From CAYFPX01 sp964519895 (lineage in GTDB: Bacteria > Myxococcota_A > UBA796 > CAJQPC01): 64,000 nucleotides of DNA. The translations under genes were made by a program, and so were the position numbers. Within the stretch, counting starts at the first letter, position 1; each line of letters opens with the position of its first letter. The DNA lies in the NCBI GenBank assembly GCA_964519895.1, contig CAZFLE010000003.1:1-64000 (forward strand), read 5' to 3'. The notes beneath the pieces are model-generated. The model had not been told where the DNA came from, did no database searches, and was given only the letters and a program-made list of their open reading frames with translations. Shown in pieces: positions 15,845 to 23,684 of the stretch.

Positions 15845-16920
15845 TCCCCCTGGCCGTGGCCTGCAGCGGTTCCCCGGAGCCCCAGGCCCCCGAGCCTGAG
15901 CCGGTGGTCCTCACGGCACTGGCCGGCGAGGTCGACGGCATGGTCCAGGTCTCGGGCGGGTTGGTGAACCTGGGCCCGCGACAGGTGAGCGGCGCGGGCG
16001 TGGGTGGAGGACCCCGAGCCGGCGGTCCTCCCCAAGGGCCACCCGCAGGCGGTGGCCTCGGTCCCCCGGGGCCGCCTCCGGGGGGGGCACCCGACATGGG
16101 TCTGGGGCCTGGGGCCCACGGCGAGGGCGGGGCCGGCCGACAGTCGGGTGGACCCCCGCTGGTCGCACCGGGTCAGGCGATGGTGGGCCAACAGATGCAG
16201 CGACCGGCCAGCCTGTTCACCAGCCAAGGCGGCCAGCAGCTCAAGGCGCGGGTGGTACGGGTCGCCAGCTTCTGGATCGACCGCACCGAGGTGACCCGTC
16301 GGGCCTATCGGGCCTTCCTGGCCGACACCGGGTATCGCCCGCCCCACGTGACGGAGTCCTGGGCCGACGACGGCTGGAACTGGACGGGCATCGACTACCC
16401 CGCCGGCACCGCCGACCACCCGGTCGTCATGGCCAGCTTCTACGACGCCCAGGCCTACTGCAGCTGGGCGGGCAAGCGGCTGCCGTCGGAGTCCGAGTGG
16501 CAGCTCGCGGCGCTGGGCACCGCGGGCGACAACCGCGTCTTTCCCTGGGGAGACACCTACGACGGCGCCAAGCTGAACCACGGGCAGATGATGGAGCCCA
16601 ACTTCGACGACTCCGACGGCTACCTGACCACGTCGCCGGTGGGGGCCTTTCCCGCGGGCCGAAGCCCCTACGGACTCGAGGACGCCTTCGGCAACGCCTG
16701 GGAGTTCACGTCGGACTGGCGGGTGGACAGCTGGGAGCTCGTCTCCTTCGAGGAAGGCGGCCAGGGCCTCCAGGATGTGCACAGCCCAGGGCCTGGCCTG
16801 TACGTGGCGGTGCGGGGGGGCGCCTACTTCTTCGACCTCCGGCCGAATCCGGCCGGGGAACGCAATCACTTCCTGCCCGAGCTCCGTCGCAAGACCTCGG
16901 GCTTCCGGTGTGCCCGATGA
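15823..16920 (+). CDS. FGE-fold lipoprotein with Gly/Pro-rich linker
   Basis: 365 residues from TTG 15823, chosen because MRLPGTLIPLAVAC is a good lipoprotein leader (Cys14); no ATG or GTG lies close by. Residues of about 58-100 are Gly/Pro-rich (GGPPQGPPAGGGLGPPGPPP). The FGE-fold domain (about 140-365) has FWIDRTEVTRRAYRAFLA, GKRLPSESEWQLAALG, FPWGDTYDGAKLNHGQ, GLEDAFGNAWEFTSDW and TSGFRCAR. The active-site cysteines are absent (GGAYFFDLRPNPAGERN). It starts inside the 3' end of the previous gene and its stop overlaps the next ATG. Confidence 0.8.
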   Translation: MRLPGTLIPLAVACSGSPEPQAPEPEPVVLTALAGEVDGMVQVSGGLVNLGPRQVSGAGVGGGPRAGGPPQGPPAGGGLGPPGPPPGGAPDMGLGPGAHGEGGAGRQSGGPPLVAPGQAMVGQQMQRPASLFTSQGGQQLKARVVRVASFWIDRTEVTRRAYRAFLADTGYRPPHVTESWADDGWNWTGIDYPAGTADHPVVMASFYDAQAYCSWAGKRLPSESEWQLAALGTAGDNRVFPWGDTYDGAKLNHGQMMEPNFDDSDGYLTTSPVGAFPAGRSPYGLEDAFGNAWEFTSDWRVDSWELVSFEEGGQGLQDVHSPGPGLYVAVRGGAYFFDLRPNPAGERNHFLPELRRKTSGFRCAR

Positions 16921-18014
16921 GCCTGCGCAGGTGGTCGGCCCGGGCGGGCCTGGTCGTGGCGGGGCTGGGGCTCGGGGCCATCTTGTCCGAGGGCATGGCC
17001 CGGGTCGTCGCACCGGCCGCCCACGCCGATCTGCTGTTCAACTCGCCGGACGCTTCGCCGGCCGGGCTGTACGTGATGGATCCCCAGGTCCTGATGGTGC
17101 CGGCTGCGGGCTTCACCGCCGACGTACGGTCCCTGGGCTACCACGTGCCCCTGCGCATCGATGAGCACGGGGTCCGCGGCACCGGAGGGCGCACCGGTGG
17201 CTGGCTGGCGGTGGGGGACTCGTTCACCCTGTCGGTCCAGGTCACCGAGCAGGACACCTTTGCCGGACGGCTGGCCGAGGCACTGGGGTCGCCTGTGCAC
17301 AACGCGGGCGTGGACGGGTACTCCACCTGGCAGGCCCTGGGGCGCTACCGCCAGCTCGACCAGGCCCTGGGGGTCGACACGGTGCTGCTGACCTTCTTCC
17401 TGGGCAACGACTTCCAGGACAACGACCGGTTCCCACACGTGCTCCGACAGTCCACACAGCTGGTGGCCGGCGCGCCAATTCCGCGACAGCACCTGCCCGC
17501 GTCAGAGGCCCTGCTGCTCCGCTATTCCTACCTGTTCGCCCACTGGCGGATCTGGCAGCGCCAGCGGGGGCTCCAGTCGGGGGCTGACCCCCAACGTCAG
17601 GGCTGGCTCGACGAGCTCTCGATCTTCTCCCAGGAGGGCAAGGGCCGCCTGGCCCAGCTCCAGGGGCAGACCGAGCGGGCGCTCCAGGGGCTGCGCGACG
17701 AAGTGCGCCAGCGGGGCGACCAGCTCCTGGTGGCTGTGGCCCCGCCTGCGTTCCAGGTGGTCCCGGAGCGCATGGAGGCCACCTTTTCGGTGGTGGGACT
17801 CGACGCTGCCCAGGCAGACCTGGATGCTCCTGCGCGGGCCCTGGAGGGCATCCTCCAGCGGCTGGGCATCGCCAGCTGTGATCTGGTGGCGCCCCTGCGC
17901 CAGGCCGCCCAGGAGGGCCAGGTGCTGTACTTCACCTTTGACGGGCATTGGACCCCCGAGGGTCATCGGGTCGTGTCGGATGCCCTGACCGCATGCGCTG
18001 GGAGGGCCTGGTGA
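16917..18014 (+). CDS. SGNH hydrolase-like exported protein
   Basis: 365 residues. An N-terminal hydrophobic segment (AGLVVAGLGLGAILSEG) predicts a signal anchor. The SGNH signature VGDSFTLSVQV (GDSFT at 100-104), NAGVDGYSTWQ, FFLGNDFQDN and late DGHWTPEGH (Asp342, His344) are all present, so a catalytic triad is likely. The overall pattern recalls AlgX/AlgJ-type O-acetyltransferases of exopolysaccharides as well as plain esterases. The ATG overlaps the upstream TGA (ATGA). No Gly/Pro tail is present on this one. Confidence 0.82.
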   Translation: MSLRRWSARAGLVVAGLGLGAILSEGMARVVAPAAHADLLFNSPDASPAGLYVMDPQVLMVPAAGFTADVRSLGYHVPLRIDEHGVRGTGGRTGGWLAVGDSFTLSVQVTEQDTFAGRLAEALGSPVHNAGVDGYSTWQALGRYRQLDQALGVDTVLLTFFLGNDFQDNDRFPHVLRQSTQLVAGAPIPRQHLPASEALLLRYSYLFAHWRIWQRQRGLQSGADPQRQGWLDELSIFSQEGKGRLAQLQGQTERALQGLRDEVRQRGDQLLVAVAPPAFQVVPERMEATFSVVGLDAAQADLDAPARALEGILQRLGIASCDLVAPLRQAAQEGQVLYFTFDGHWTPEGHRVVSDALTACAGRAW

Positions 18015-19573
18015 TCGGTGCACTCCTGTCCCTGGTCCTGGTCGGCTGCGAGCCGGCGCCGGACACCCAGGGCGCTGCCGACGAGGCGGTCTCGGACCGA
18101 GAGGCCAAGGGGCCCCCGCGGGGTCAGGAGGGCTTCGAAGATCGGGACCAGGGCCAGCGCCACCCGCCGCTGCCTGCGGACAACCCCATCTGGGACTGGG
18201 ACGCGGAGGGTTTCGTGCCGGACTTCGGGTGGTACGGCGAGCACTCCTGGGCCGACGTCAGGATGCGCGTGGCCGGGCACCTGGCCACTGCGGCCAGAGA
18301 CCAGGCTCGGGTACACGCAGAAGGGGGCGCCTACCGCACCGCAGCCGAGAGCCACGACGCCCTGGTGGCGATGCTCGAAGGGCTCGATGTCGCCGGATCC
18401 CAGGTCGCCACCCAGATCAACGGCCTCTTGATCGACGCTTCGCGCCGGGACGCTGCTCTGCTCAGAGCCTTGGCCGAGGGCCGGCCTCCGCCCGTCCCTG
18501 AGAGCGGGCTGGCAGCCGCCCGGGCGCGCTACCTGGGCCTGGCGCTCTCGGTGGAACAGGGCGCCGATCCCAGCGCGCTCCAGGCCGAACTAGAGACCCT
18601 GACCGTGGCACTGCGCACGCTCGGCGAGCCACGCTCCGACCTGGACCTGCGCGGCTTCGACGACTTCAACGACCGCCATGCGCTCCGGGTCCGGCTGTTC
18701 GAGGCGGCTCTGGATTCCGCGGACCCGCTGGGTCTGGACGAGCGCTGGGGGTACTGGGAGAGTGTCGAGGTCGCCCGTCAGGTGGCGGTGCTGGACCAGG
18801 CCGTCCAGGCGCTCCGTGGGGACGTGCCGCCGACGCTGAGCGGCATTGTTGCGACACGCTGGCCTTCGGCGCTGGCCGAGCGCGAGCGCAGCGACGACCA
18901 GGCCCCCCGGTTCACAGCAGAAGGGCTCGGCTGGCTTCCCACGGGGGACAGCCTGATCGACGTGGGGGCCGAGCCCGGACCCATGGCCATCGGCACGCTG
19001 GAGAAGCTCGGCCTGGACGACGCCGACCACGCCGCGTTCCTGGCGACCCAGGCCAAGGTCCTCAACGGGCTGCTGGCCAGCGATCCGAGCGCCGTGCCGG
19101 ACCAGGTGAGGGCGCTGACCGAACGCTTCGACGCCCTGGGCCACGGCAGCCGCTACTACAACATCAAGCAGGCCCGCAGCGAGGCGGTCCGCCAGCTCGC
19201 CCGGGCCGGAGAGCCGCTGCTGGCGCTGGCGGTGCTGCGCGAGAACCGACCACTGCACCACCAGGACTGGGCCTGCCCCAACCGTGAAGGCATCCTGCTC
19301 GCCCTGGAGGGTCGTCTGCTGGCCGAAGCGGGCCAGGTGGACGACGGCCTGGCGTTCCTGGCGCGGTCCATCTCGGCGGGCCTGGCCTTCCTGGCCGACG
19401 TCGACGCGGCCGAGGCCAGTGGTCCTCGGGGCGGCCCCGGTCGTTCGCCGCCTCAGATGGGCAACGGGCCGTCCGGACCCCAGGGCCCGGGGGGTCCCAG
19501 TGGCCATGGACCGCCGGGTCGTCCGGGACATGGACCGCCCCCACGCCCCCCCAACCAAGGTCCCCCAAAATGA
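18011..19573 (+). CDS. Lipoprotein with helical repeats and Gly/Pro-rich tail
   Basis: 520 residues. GTG 18011 is chosen over an ATG at 17993: it overlaps the upstream stop as GTGA, GGAGGG sits five bases before it, and it yields the leader MIGALLSLVLVGC. The body is predicted mostly helical, with TPR-like stretches (AGEPLLALAVLRENRPLHHQ; GRLLAEAGQVDDGLAFLARS). The last 50 residues are Gly/Pro-rich (GPSGPQGPGGPSGHGPPGRP). I recognise no enzymatic motif. It is probably a scaffold in the outer-membrane complex suggested by the tagged neighbours. Confidence 0.7.
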   Translation: MIGALLSLVLVGCEPAPDTQGAADEAVSDREAKGPPRGQEGFEDRDQGQRHPPLPADNPIWDWDAEGFVPDFGWYGEHSWADVRMRVAGHLATAARDQARVHAEGGAYRTAAESHDALVAMLEGLDVAGSQVATQINGLLIDASRRDAALLRALAEGRPPPVPESGLAAARARYLGLALSVEQGADPSALQAELETLTVALRTLGEPRSDLDLRGFDDFNDRHALRVRLFEAALDSADPLGLDERWGYWESVEVARQVAVLDQAVQALRGDVPPTLSGIVATRWPSALAERERSDDQAPRFTAEGLGWLPTGDSLIDVGAEPGPMAIGTLEKLGLDDADHAAFLATQAKVLNGLLASDPSAVPDQVRALTERFDALGHGSRYYNIKQARSEAVRQLARAGEPLLALAVLRENRPLHHQDWACPNREGILLALEGRLLAEAGQVDDGLAFLARSISAGLAFLADVDAAEASGPRGGPGRSPPQMGNGPSGPQGPGGPSGHGPPGRPGHGPPPRPPNQGPPK

Positions 19574-20250
19574 CCCAGGCCTCCTTGTTGTGGTTCCTGC
19601 TGGGCTGTGCCCCCAAGGCCGAGCCCGCCCCGTCGACGCCCCAAGGACCGCCGCCCCTGGTCGACCCCGACCTGTGGCAGACGGCCGCGGCCGGCTTCAT
19701 CCAGGGCCAGGGCTTCACCCTGACGCCCCTTGCGCAGCTCGCCGGAGGCGACGTACAGGCCATCGTGCTCTGGCCCATGCTCGACCCCCAGGGCCAGGTC
19801 GTCGACGACGACGTGGTGGGACTGACACTCCAGCCCGACGGCAGCCTGGGTGCCACCAATTGGCGGCCCAGTCCGCGGCGACTCTCCGTCGAGCTGGGCG
19901 GCGACGACTGGCAGGTGCGGCCGCGCACAGCCGGCGAGCCCCAGGACGCTCTGGGACAGGCCGCGGTGTCCCGGGCCAGTGCCTTCCAGGCTGCTCGGGC
20001 TGCGGGGGACGCCGCCGGTGCGGTCCGCGCGGCCCAGGACTTCTCCCGGCTCTTCGCCTTGACGCTGGTGCTCGACCAGACCGTCACCTCGCTGCTGGCC
20101 CGTCAGGCCGAGTGGGTCTTCGTGAGTCGACAGCCCCTGTCCCTGACCGCGACCTTTGCCTTCACGGTGGGCGACGAGCCGCTGAGCCTCTGGGCGGAGC
20201 CCGTCCCGTCCGACCCGTCCAGCTGGTGGTTCACTCCGGATCCGGGGTGA
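19570..20250 (+). CDS. Small lipoprotein of the tagged-protein island
   Basis: 226 residues. The leader MTQASLLWFLLGC gives lipid-anchor Cys13, followed by a short Pro-rich stretch (PSTPQGPPPLVDP). The remaining 195 residues match no family I recognise; they include beta-rich segments and a helical stretch. ATG overlaps the upstream TGA (ATGA), so it ends the plus-strand operon that starts at 15053. Its last 20 bases overlap the convergent membrane-protein gene. Confidence 0.65.
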   Translation: MTQASLLWFLLGCAPKAEPAPSTPQGPPPLVDPDLWQTAAAGFIQGQGFTLTPLAQLAGGDVQAIVLWPMLDPQGQVVDDDVVGLTLQPDGSLGATNWRPSPRRLSVELGGDDWQVRPRTAGEPQDALGQAAVSRASAFQAARAAGDAAGAVRAAQDFSRLFALTLVLDQTVTSLLARQAEWVFVSRQPLSLTATFAFTVGDEPLSLWAEPVPSDPSSWWFTPDPG

Positions 20251-21946
20251 GCGCTGCCGAGCGCGACAGGTCGTAGAGGGCCAGCTCGCCGCACACTTCG
20301 GGTTCGGCTCGGAGCTGCCGGGCCACCCAGCGGGCGCCCTTGGGGTCGGAAGCGGTGTCGACCAGGAGCCAGCGGTAGCCCAGGCCCCGCAGCAGTCCTC
20401 GCTTGAGCCGCCTGGGGGTCGGACGATTGGCCAGGCCCGCAGTGCGGAGCTCCGCGATGACCGGGCCCTCGTGAAGCATCCATGATGCAATCCCGCGGTG
20501 GGGAGCGGGCAGGCCGTGGCGGACCTGGAGGAGCTGGGCCAGCCCCGGCTCCCCGTCCTGTGCATCCCAAGGCCAGAACAGCACGCCGTGCTCCTCGGGC
20601 GCATCGAGGGCGCGTTGCTTCAGGTCCGCGGCGCACGGCAGGGGCGCCAGGGGGGTGGTCGGCAGGGCGAGCGACAGGCCCCCGATCCACAGGCTCTCGG
20701 CCAGGAGCAGGCCCCCCATCACAGGGCCTGCCAGCCCAGCCGCGGCACCCAGACGGGCCCGCAAACCGGTGACACCCAGGCCGGCGCAGACCGCGAGCCC
20801 GACCACGGGCAGGATCAAGAAGCGGGTCGGCTGGGTGAGGGGGCGGGCGATGGCGTCCATCACCCCGTTGAGCACCAGGAACGGTGCTGCCATCTGGCCG
20901 AGCAGCGAGCCGACCGAGAGCGCGAGCCCCACCAGGGCAAGACCCCAGGGGGCGAGGGACGCTCGGGTGCGACTGATCAGCGCGATCCCGGCCAGCAGCC
21001 AGACACCGAGTCCCAAGGTGCGTCCACCCCCCGCAGAGACCCCGGCGGTGGCGTCGGTGGTCCATCGCACCGCGCCTGGCTGCCACCACTCCGAGGGGGT
21101 GGCGCGGGCCCAGGGCAGGTCCACCACGTCCCAGCGCTGGCCCAGCCAGGTCACGGTCTGGCCGGCGACCTCGCGCGGGTAGTCGGGGCTGGCGCTCCGC
21201 CCGAAGATCTCGGCGATGCCCAACACACCCAGGGTGCCCAGGACCAGCAGCCCGGTGAGCCGCGCCCAGCGCCTCCGGTCACCTCGGGGCCCGCGGGCCC
21301 GCAGGAGCTCGCGGACCCAGGCGAGACCCGCCAGGCCAGGCAGCACCGGCGCCAGGTACGGGTTCTCCAGCGCGGTCCACGCGATGCACGCCGCGCCCGC
21401 AAGGGCCGCCAGGCGCCTGCGCTCGCCGTGCAGGGTCAGGATGATCGCGCCCAGGCCCAGAGGAATGGGCAGGGCGGCGACGGCCACGATGGAGCCTTCG
21501 CCGAGGCCGAAGATCAGGTATCGGCCCACGAACACGCTCAGCGCCGCCGCGACCTGGCCCCACCTGTCGGCCCCGGCGACCCCAGCCAGCCAGCCGGTGG
21601 CCAGTGAGAAGGCCCAGAGCTGCAGGGCGGCCGTGAGACTCGCGGCCCGAGCTGCCCCGGCGATGGGCTCCAACAGTGCCCAGCTCACGGCGCTGCTGGG
21701 GGAGAGCACGGTGCCGAAGGCGCCGTGGGGGTGGTTCACCAGCCCGGTCCACCCGCTCCAGGCGCCGCTGGCCCACTCCTGCTGGAACCACCACATGCCC
21801 CAGAAGGTGGACACCACGTCCGGTCCGGCCCCGGGCACAGCGTTCGTGACCAGGGCCTGTCGCAGGGGCCACAGGGCCACACCCAACAACAGGATCGCCA
21901 GGACCGGGGTGGACCACCGGCCGCTGTGCCGTAATTGTGCTTGCAC
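20231..21946 (-). CDS. Polytopic membrane protein, GT-C/YfhO-like (paralogue 3)
   Basis: 571 residues from GTG 21946. This start aligns with the paralogue at 5732-7396 (MQAQLRHSG versus MLQELRRSA) and has TACGAT exactly six bases upstream; an in-frame GTG at 21967 is the alternative. It has about 10-12 membrane segments and shares WGMWWFQQEW, GLGEGSIVAVAALP, ENPYLAPVLPG, RPLTQPTRFL and ASWMLHEGP with paralogue 1. The two genes lie at either end of the tagged lipoprotein island, both on the minus strand. The 3' end overlaps 19570-20250 by 20 bases. Confidence 0.75.
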   Translation of the reverse strand: MQAQLRHSGRWSTPVLAILLLGVALWPLRQALVTNAVPGAGPDVVSTFWGMWWFQQEWASGAWSGWTGLVNHPHGAFGTVLSPSSAVSWALLEPIAGAARAASLTAALQLWAFSLATGWLAGVAGADRWGQVAAALSVFVGRYLIFGLGEGSIVAVAALPIPLGLGAIILTLHGERRRLAALAGAACIAWTALENPYLAPVLPGLAGLAWVRELLRARGPRGDRRRWARLTGLLVLGTLGVLGIAEIFGRSASPDYPREVAGQTVTWLGQRWDVVDLPWARATPSEWWQPGAVRWTTDATAGVSAGGGRTLGLGVWLLAGIALISRTRASLAPWGLALVGLALSVGSLLGQMAAPFLVLNGVMDAIARPLTQPTRFLILPVVGLAVCAGLGVTGLRARLGAAAGLAGPVMGGLLLAESLWIGGLSLALPTTPLAPLPCAADLKQRALDAPEEHGVLFWPWDAQDGEPGLAQLLQVRHGLPAPHRGIASWMLHEGPVIAELRTAGLANRPTPRRLKRGLLRGLGYRWLLVDTASDPKGARWVARQLRAEPEVCGELALYDLSRSAALTPDPE

Positions 21947-21952
21947 CCGGGC

Positions 21953-21958
21953 ATCGTA
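21953..21958 (-). promoter_or_regulatory. -10-like TACGAT, six bases before GTG 21946
   Basis: TACGAT on the minus strand followed by GCCCGG and the GTG start, the same geometry as at 7582. It supports the shorter start and a leaderless transcript. No -35 match is evident. Confidence 0.4.
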
Positions 21959-21999
21959 GTCGGCCACGGCGTCAACCGGCCGAAGACCGCCATTTCTTG

Positions 22000-23622
22000 C
22001 TACAGCCTATCCCCGGCTCGGACCACGTACACGCCGCCGGTGGTCTGGCCGTCCCAGCGCACGCCGAGGGCCCCCATGGCCAGGTCATCGAGCCCGTCTG
22101 CGTCCAGATCCCCCTGGCCGGCGAGCCCGGTCCCCAACAACTCGCTGCTGACGGGCCCAGTGAACTTCGCGTCGGCCGTGGTGCCCGACCGCGACGCGGT
22201 CAGCGGTCCGTAGAACAGGTAAGTGGCGCCGGCGTCGCCGCCGCCGAAGTCGTTGTAGGGGGCCCCGATGAGCAGATCCGCCCAGCCGTCTCCGTTGACA
22301 TCGCCCGCTCCGGACACCGTGGCTGCGAAGTGGTCGTGGCCGATCTCGCCCGAGAAGTGCACGGGGGCCGAGTCGGCGTCGACGCTCCCCTCGACCGGCT
22401 CCAGGAAGAGGTAGGCGCGACCCTGGTCGCTGTCGTCGATGTCCACGTAGGGTGAACCGGCGACGAGCTCGTCGACGCCGTCCAGGTCGAGATCGCCAGG
22501 GATGGCCAGGCTGGTGGCGATCCGATCCCAGCTGCCCCCCCAGACCCTGCCCGCTACCTGGTCGAGGCTGACCTCGGCGCCCACGGGGCCGGGCACCACG
22601 TAGACCATGCCTCCGTCGCTGGCCAGGCCGTCTGCGGAAGGGGCGCCGATGGCGTAGTCCGCGTGCCCATCGCCGTTCAGGTCGCCCACCGCGACGGTCT
22701 CGCCAGCGCCGTCACTGGTCGACTGCCCCGTGAAGACCGTGTCGGCGATGGCCAGGTTGTAGGTGGCGGTCACGGGGCCATGCACGATGTAGACCCTGCC
22801 GCCGTCGTGATGGCCCGGTGCGCCGATCAACAGGTCCGCCAGGCCATCGCCGTCCAGATCGCCGGCGGAGTGAACCCGGGCGCCGGTCTCCTCGCCGGCG
22901 TCCCGACCGAGCAACACACCCGTCGCGGCCTCAAGGTCCAGGGCGAGGGAGGGACCGTGGATCAGGTAGACCGCACCGGCGCCGCTGGCGATCTGGTCGT
23001 CGCCCAGGGCGCCGATGGCCAGGTCGTCGAAGCCGTCGCCGTTCAGATCGCCCGCGCCGGTCACGCTGACACCCAGGTAGTCCCCGCTGTTGGGCCCGGA
23101 CCACAGGCGGTCGGCCTCGCTCAGGGTCGCAGAGGTCTCGAGGGGCCCCAGGAACACCGACGCGTAGCCGGTCGCGCCTCGGGCATAGGGGGCCCCGATG
23201 GCCAGATCGTCGTGTCCGTCTCCGTTCAGGTCGCCGGCCATCGCCAGCACCTCGCCCAGATCGTCCTCTTCTGCTTCGCCCAGGATCGAGACGTCCCCTT
23301 CGTCCAGCTTGCGGATGCCCAGGGGCGTGCAGCCCCGGGCGGTGCCATCGCAGTTGTTGTCCAGGCCGTCTTCGCAGACTTCCTCGGCGGCGGGGTTCAC
23401 TTCGCGGTCTGCGTCGTCGCAGTCCGCGCCGTTCTCGACCCAGCCCTCTGGCGCCTCGCAGGCGGCCTGGCCGGTTCCTGCGCCGAATCCGTCCCCGTCC
23501 GCGTCGTCGAACCAGAGCTGCTGGCAGGGCGTGTCGACGGGCCCTGTGTCCCCGCCGACCACGGTCGTTCGCACCGTGGCGTCGCAGGCCAGCAACAGCG
23601 TGAGCAGAGCCATCAGGGACAC
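22000..23622 (-). CDS. FG-GAP beta-propeller lipoprotein with MopE-type motif
   Basis: 540 residues from GTG 23622 (an in-frame ATG lies three codons later). The leader MALLTLLLAC gives the lipid-anchor Cys. A single MopE-type metal-binding unit (DADGDGFGAG, ADCDDADREVNPAAEEVCEDGLDNNCDG; residues about 40-95) is followed by an integrin-alpha-like seven-bladed FG-GAP propeller (about 105-540). Each blade has GDLNGDGxxDLxIGAP calcium loops and xVYLxxGP strands. It is a calcium-dependent surface adhesin or scaffold by family precedent. The VGGDTGPVDTP linker is typical of myxobacterial surface lipoproteins. No promoter is evident in the 62 bases upstream. Confidence 0.88.
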   Translation of the reverse strand: MSLMALLTLLLACDATVRTTVVGGDTGPVDTPCQQLWFDDADGDGFGAGTGQAACEAPEGWVENGADCDDADREVNPAAEEVCEDGLDNNCDGTARGCTPLGIRKLDEGDVSILGEAEEDDLGEVLAMAGDLNGDGHDDLAIGAPYARGATGYASVFLGPLETSATLSEADRLWSGPNSGDYLGVSVTGAGDLNGDGFDDLAIGALGDDQIASGAGAVYLIHGPSLALDLEAATGVLLGRDAGEETGARVHSAGDLDGDGLADLLIGAPGHHDGGRVYIVHGPVTATYNLAIADTVFTGQSTSDGAGETVAVGDLNGDGHADYAIGAPSADGLASDGGMVYVVPGPVGAEVSLDQVAGRVWGGSWDRIATSLAIPGDLDLDGVDELVAGSPYVDIDDSDQGRAYLFLEPVEGSVDADSAPVHFSGEIGHDHFAATVSGAGDVNGDGWADLLIGAPYNDFGGGDAGATYLFYGPLTASRSGTTADAKFTGPVSSELLGTGLAGQGDLDADGLDDLAMGALGVRWDGQTTGGVYVVRAGDRL

Positions 23623-23684
23623 GGGCAGCGCAGAGCGAGGGCAGGTTGCAGGGTCACCTCCATGTCATCGGATCATCGCGGGGT

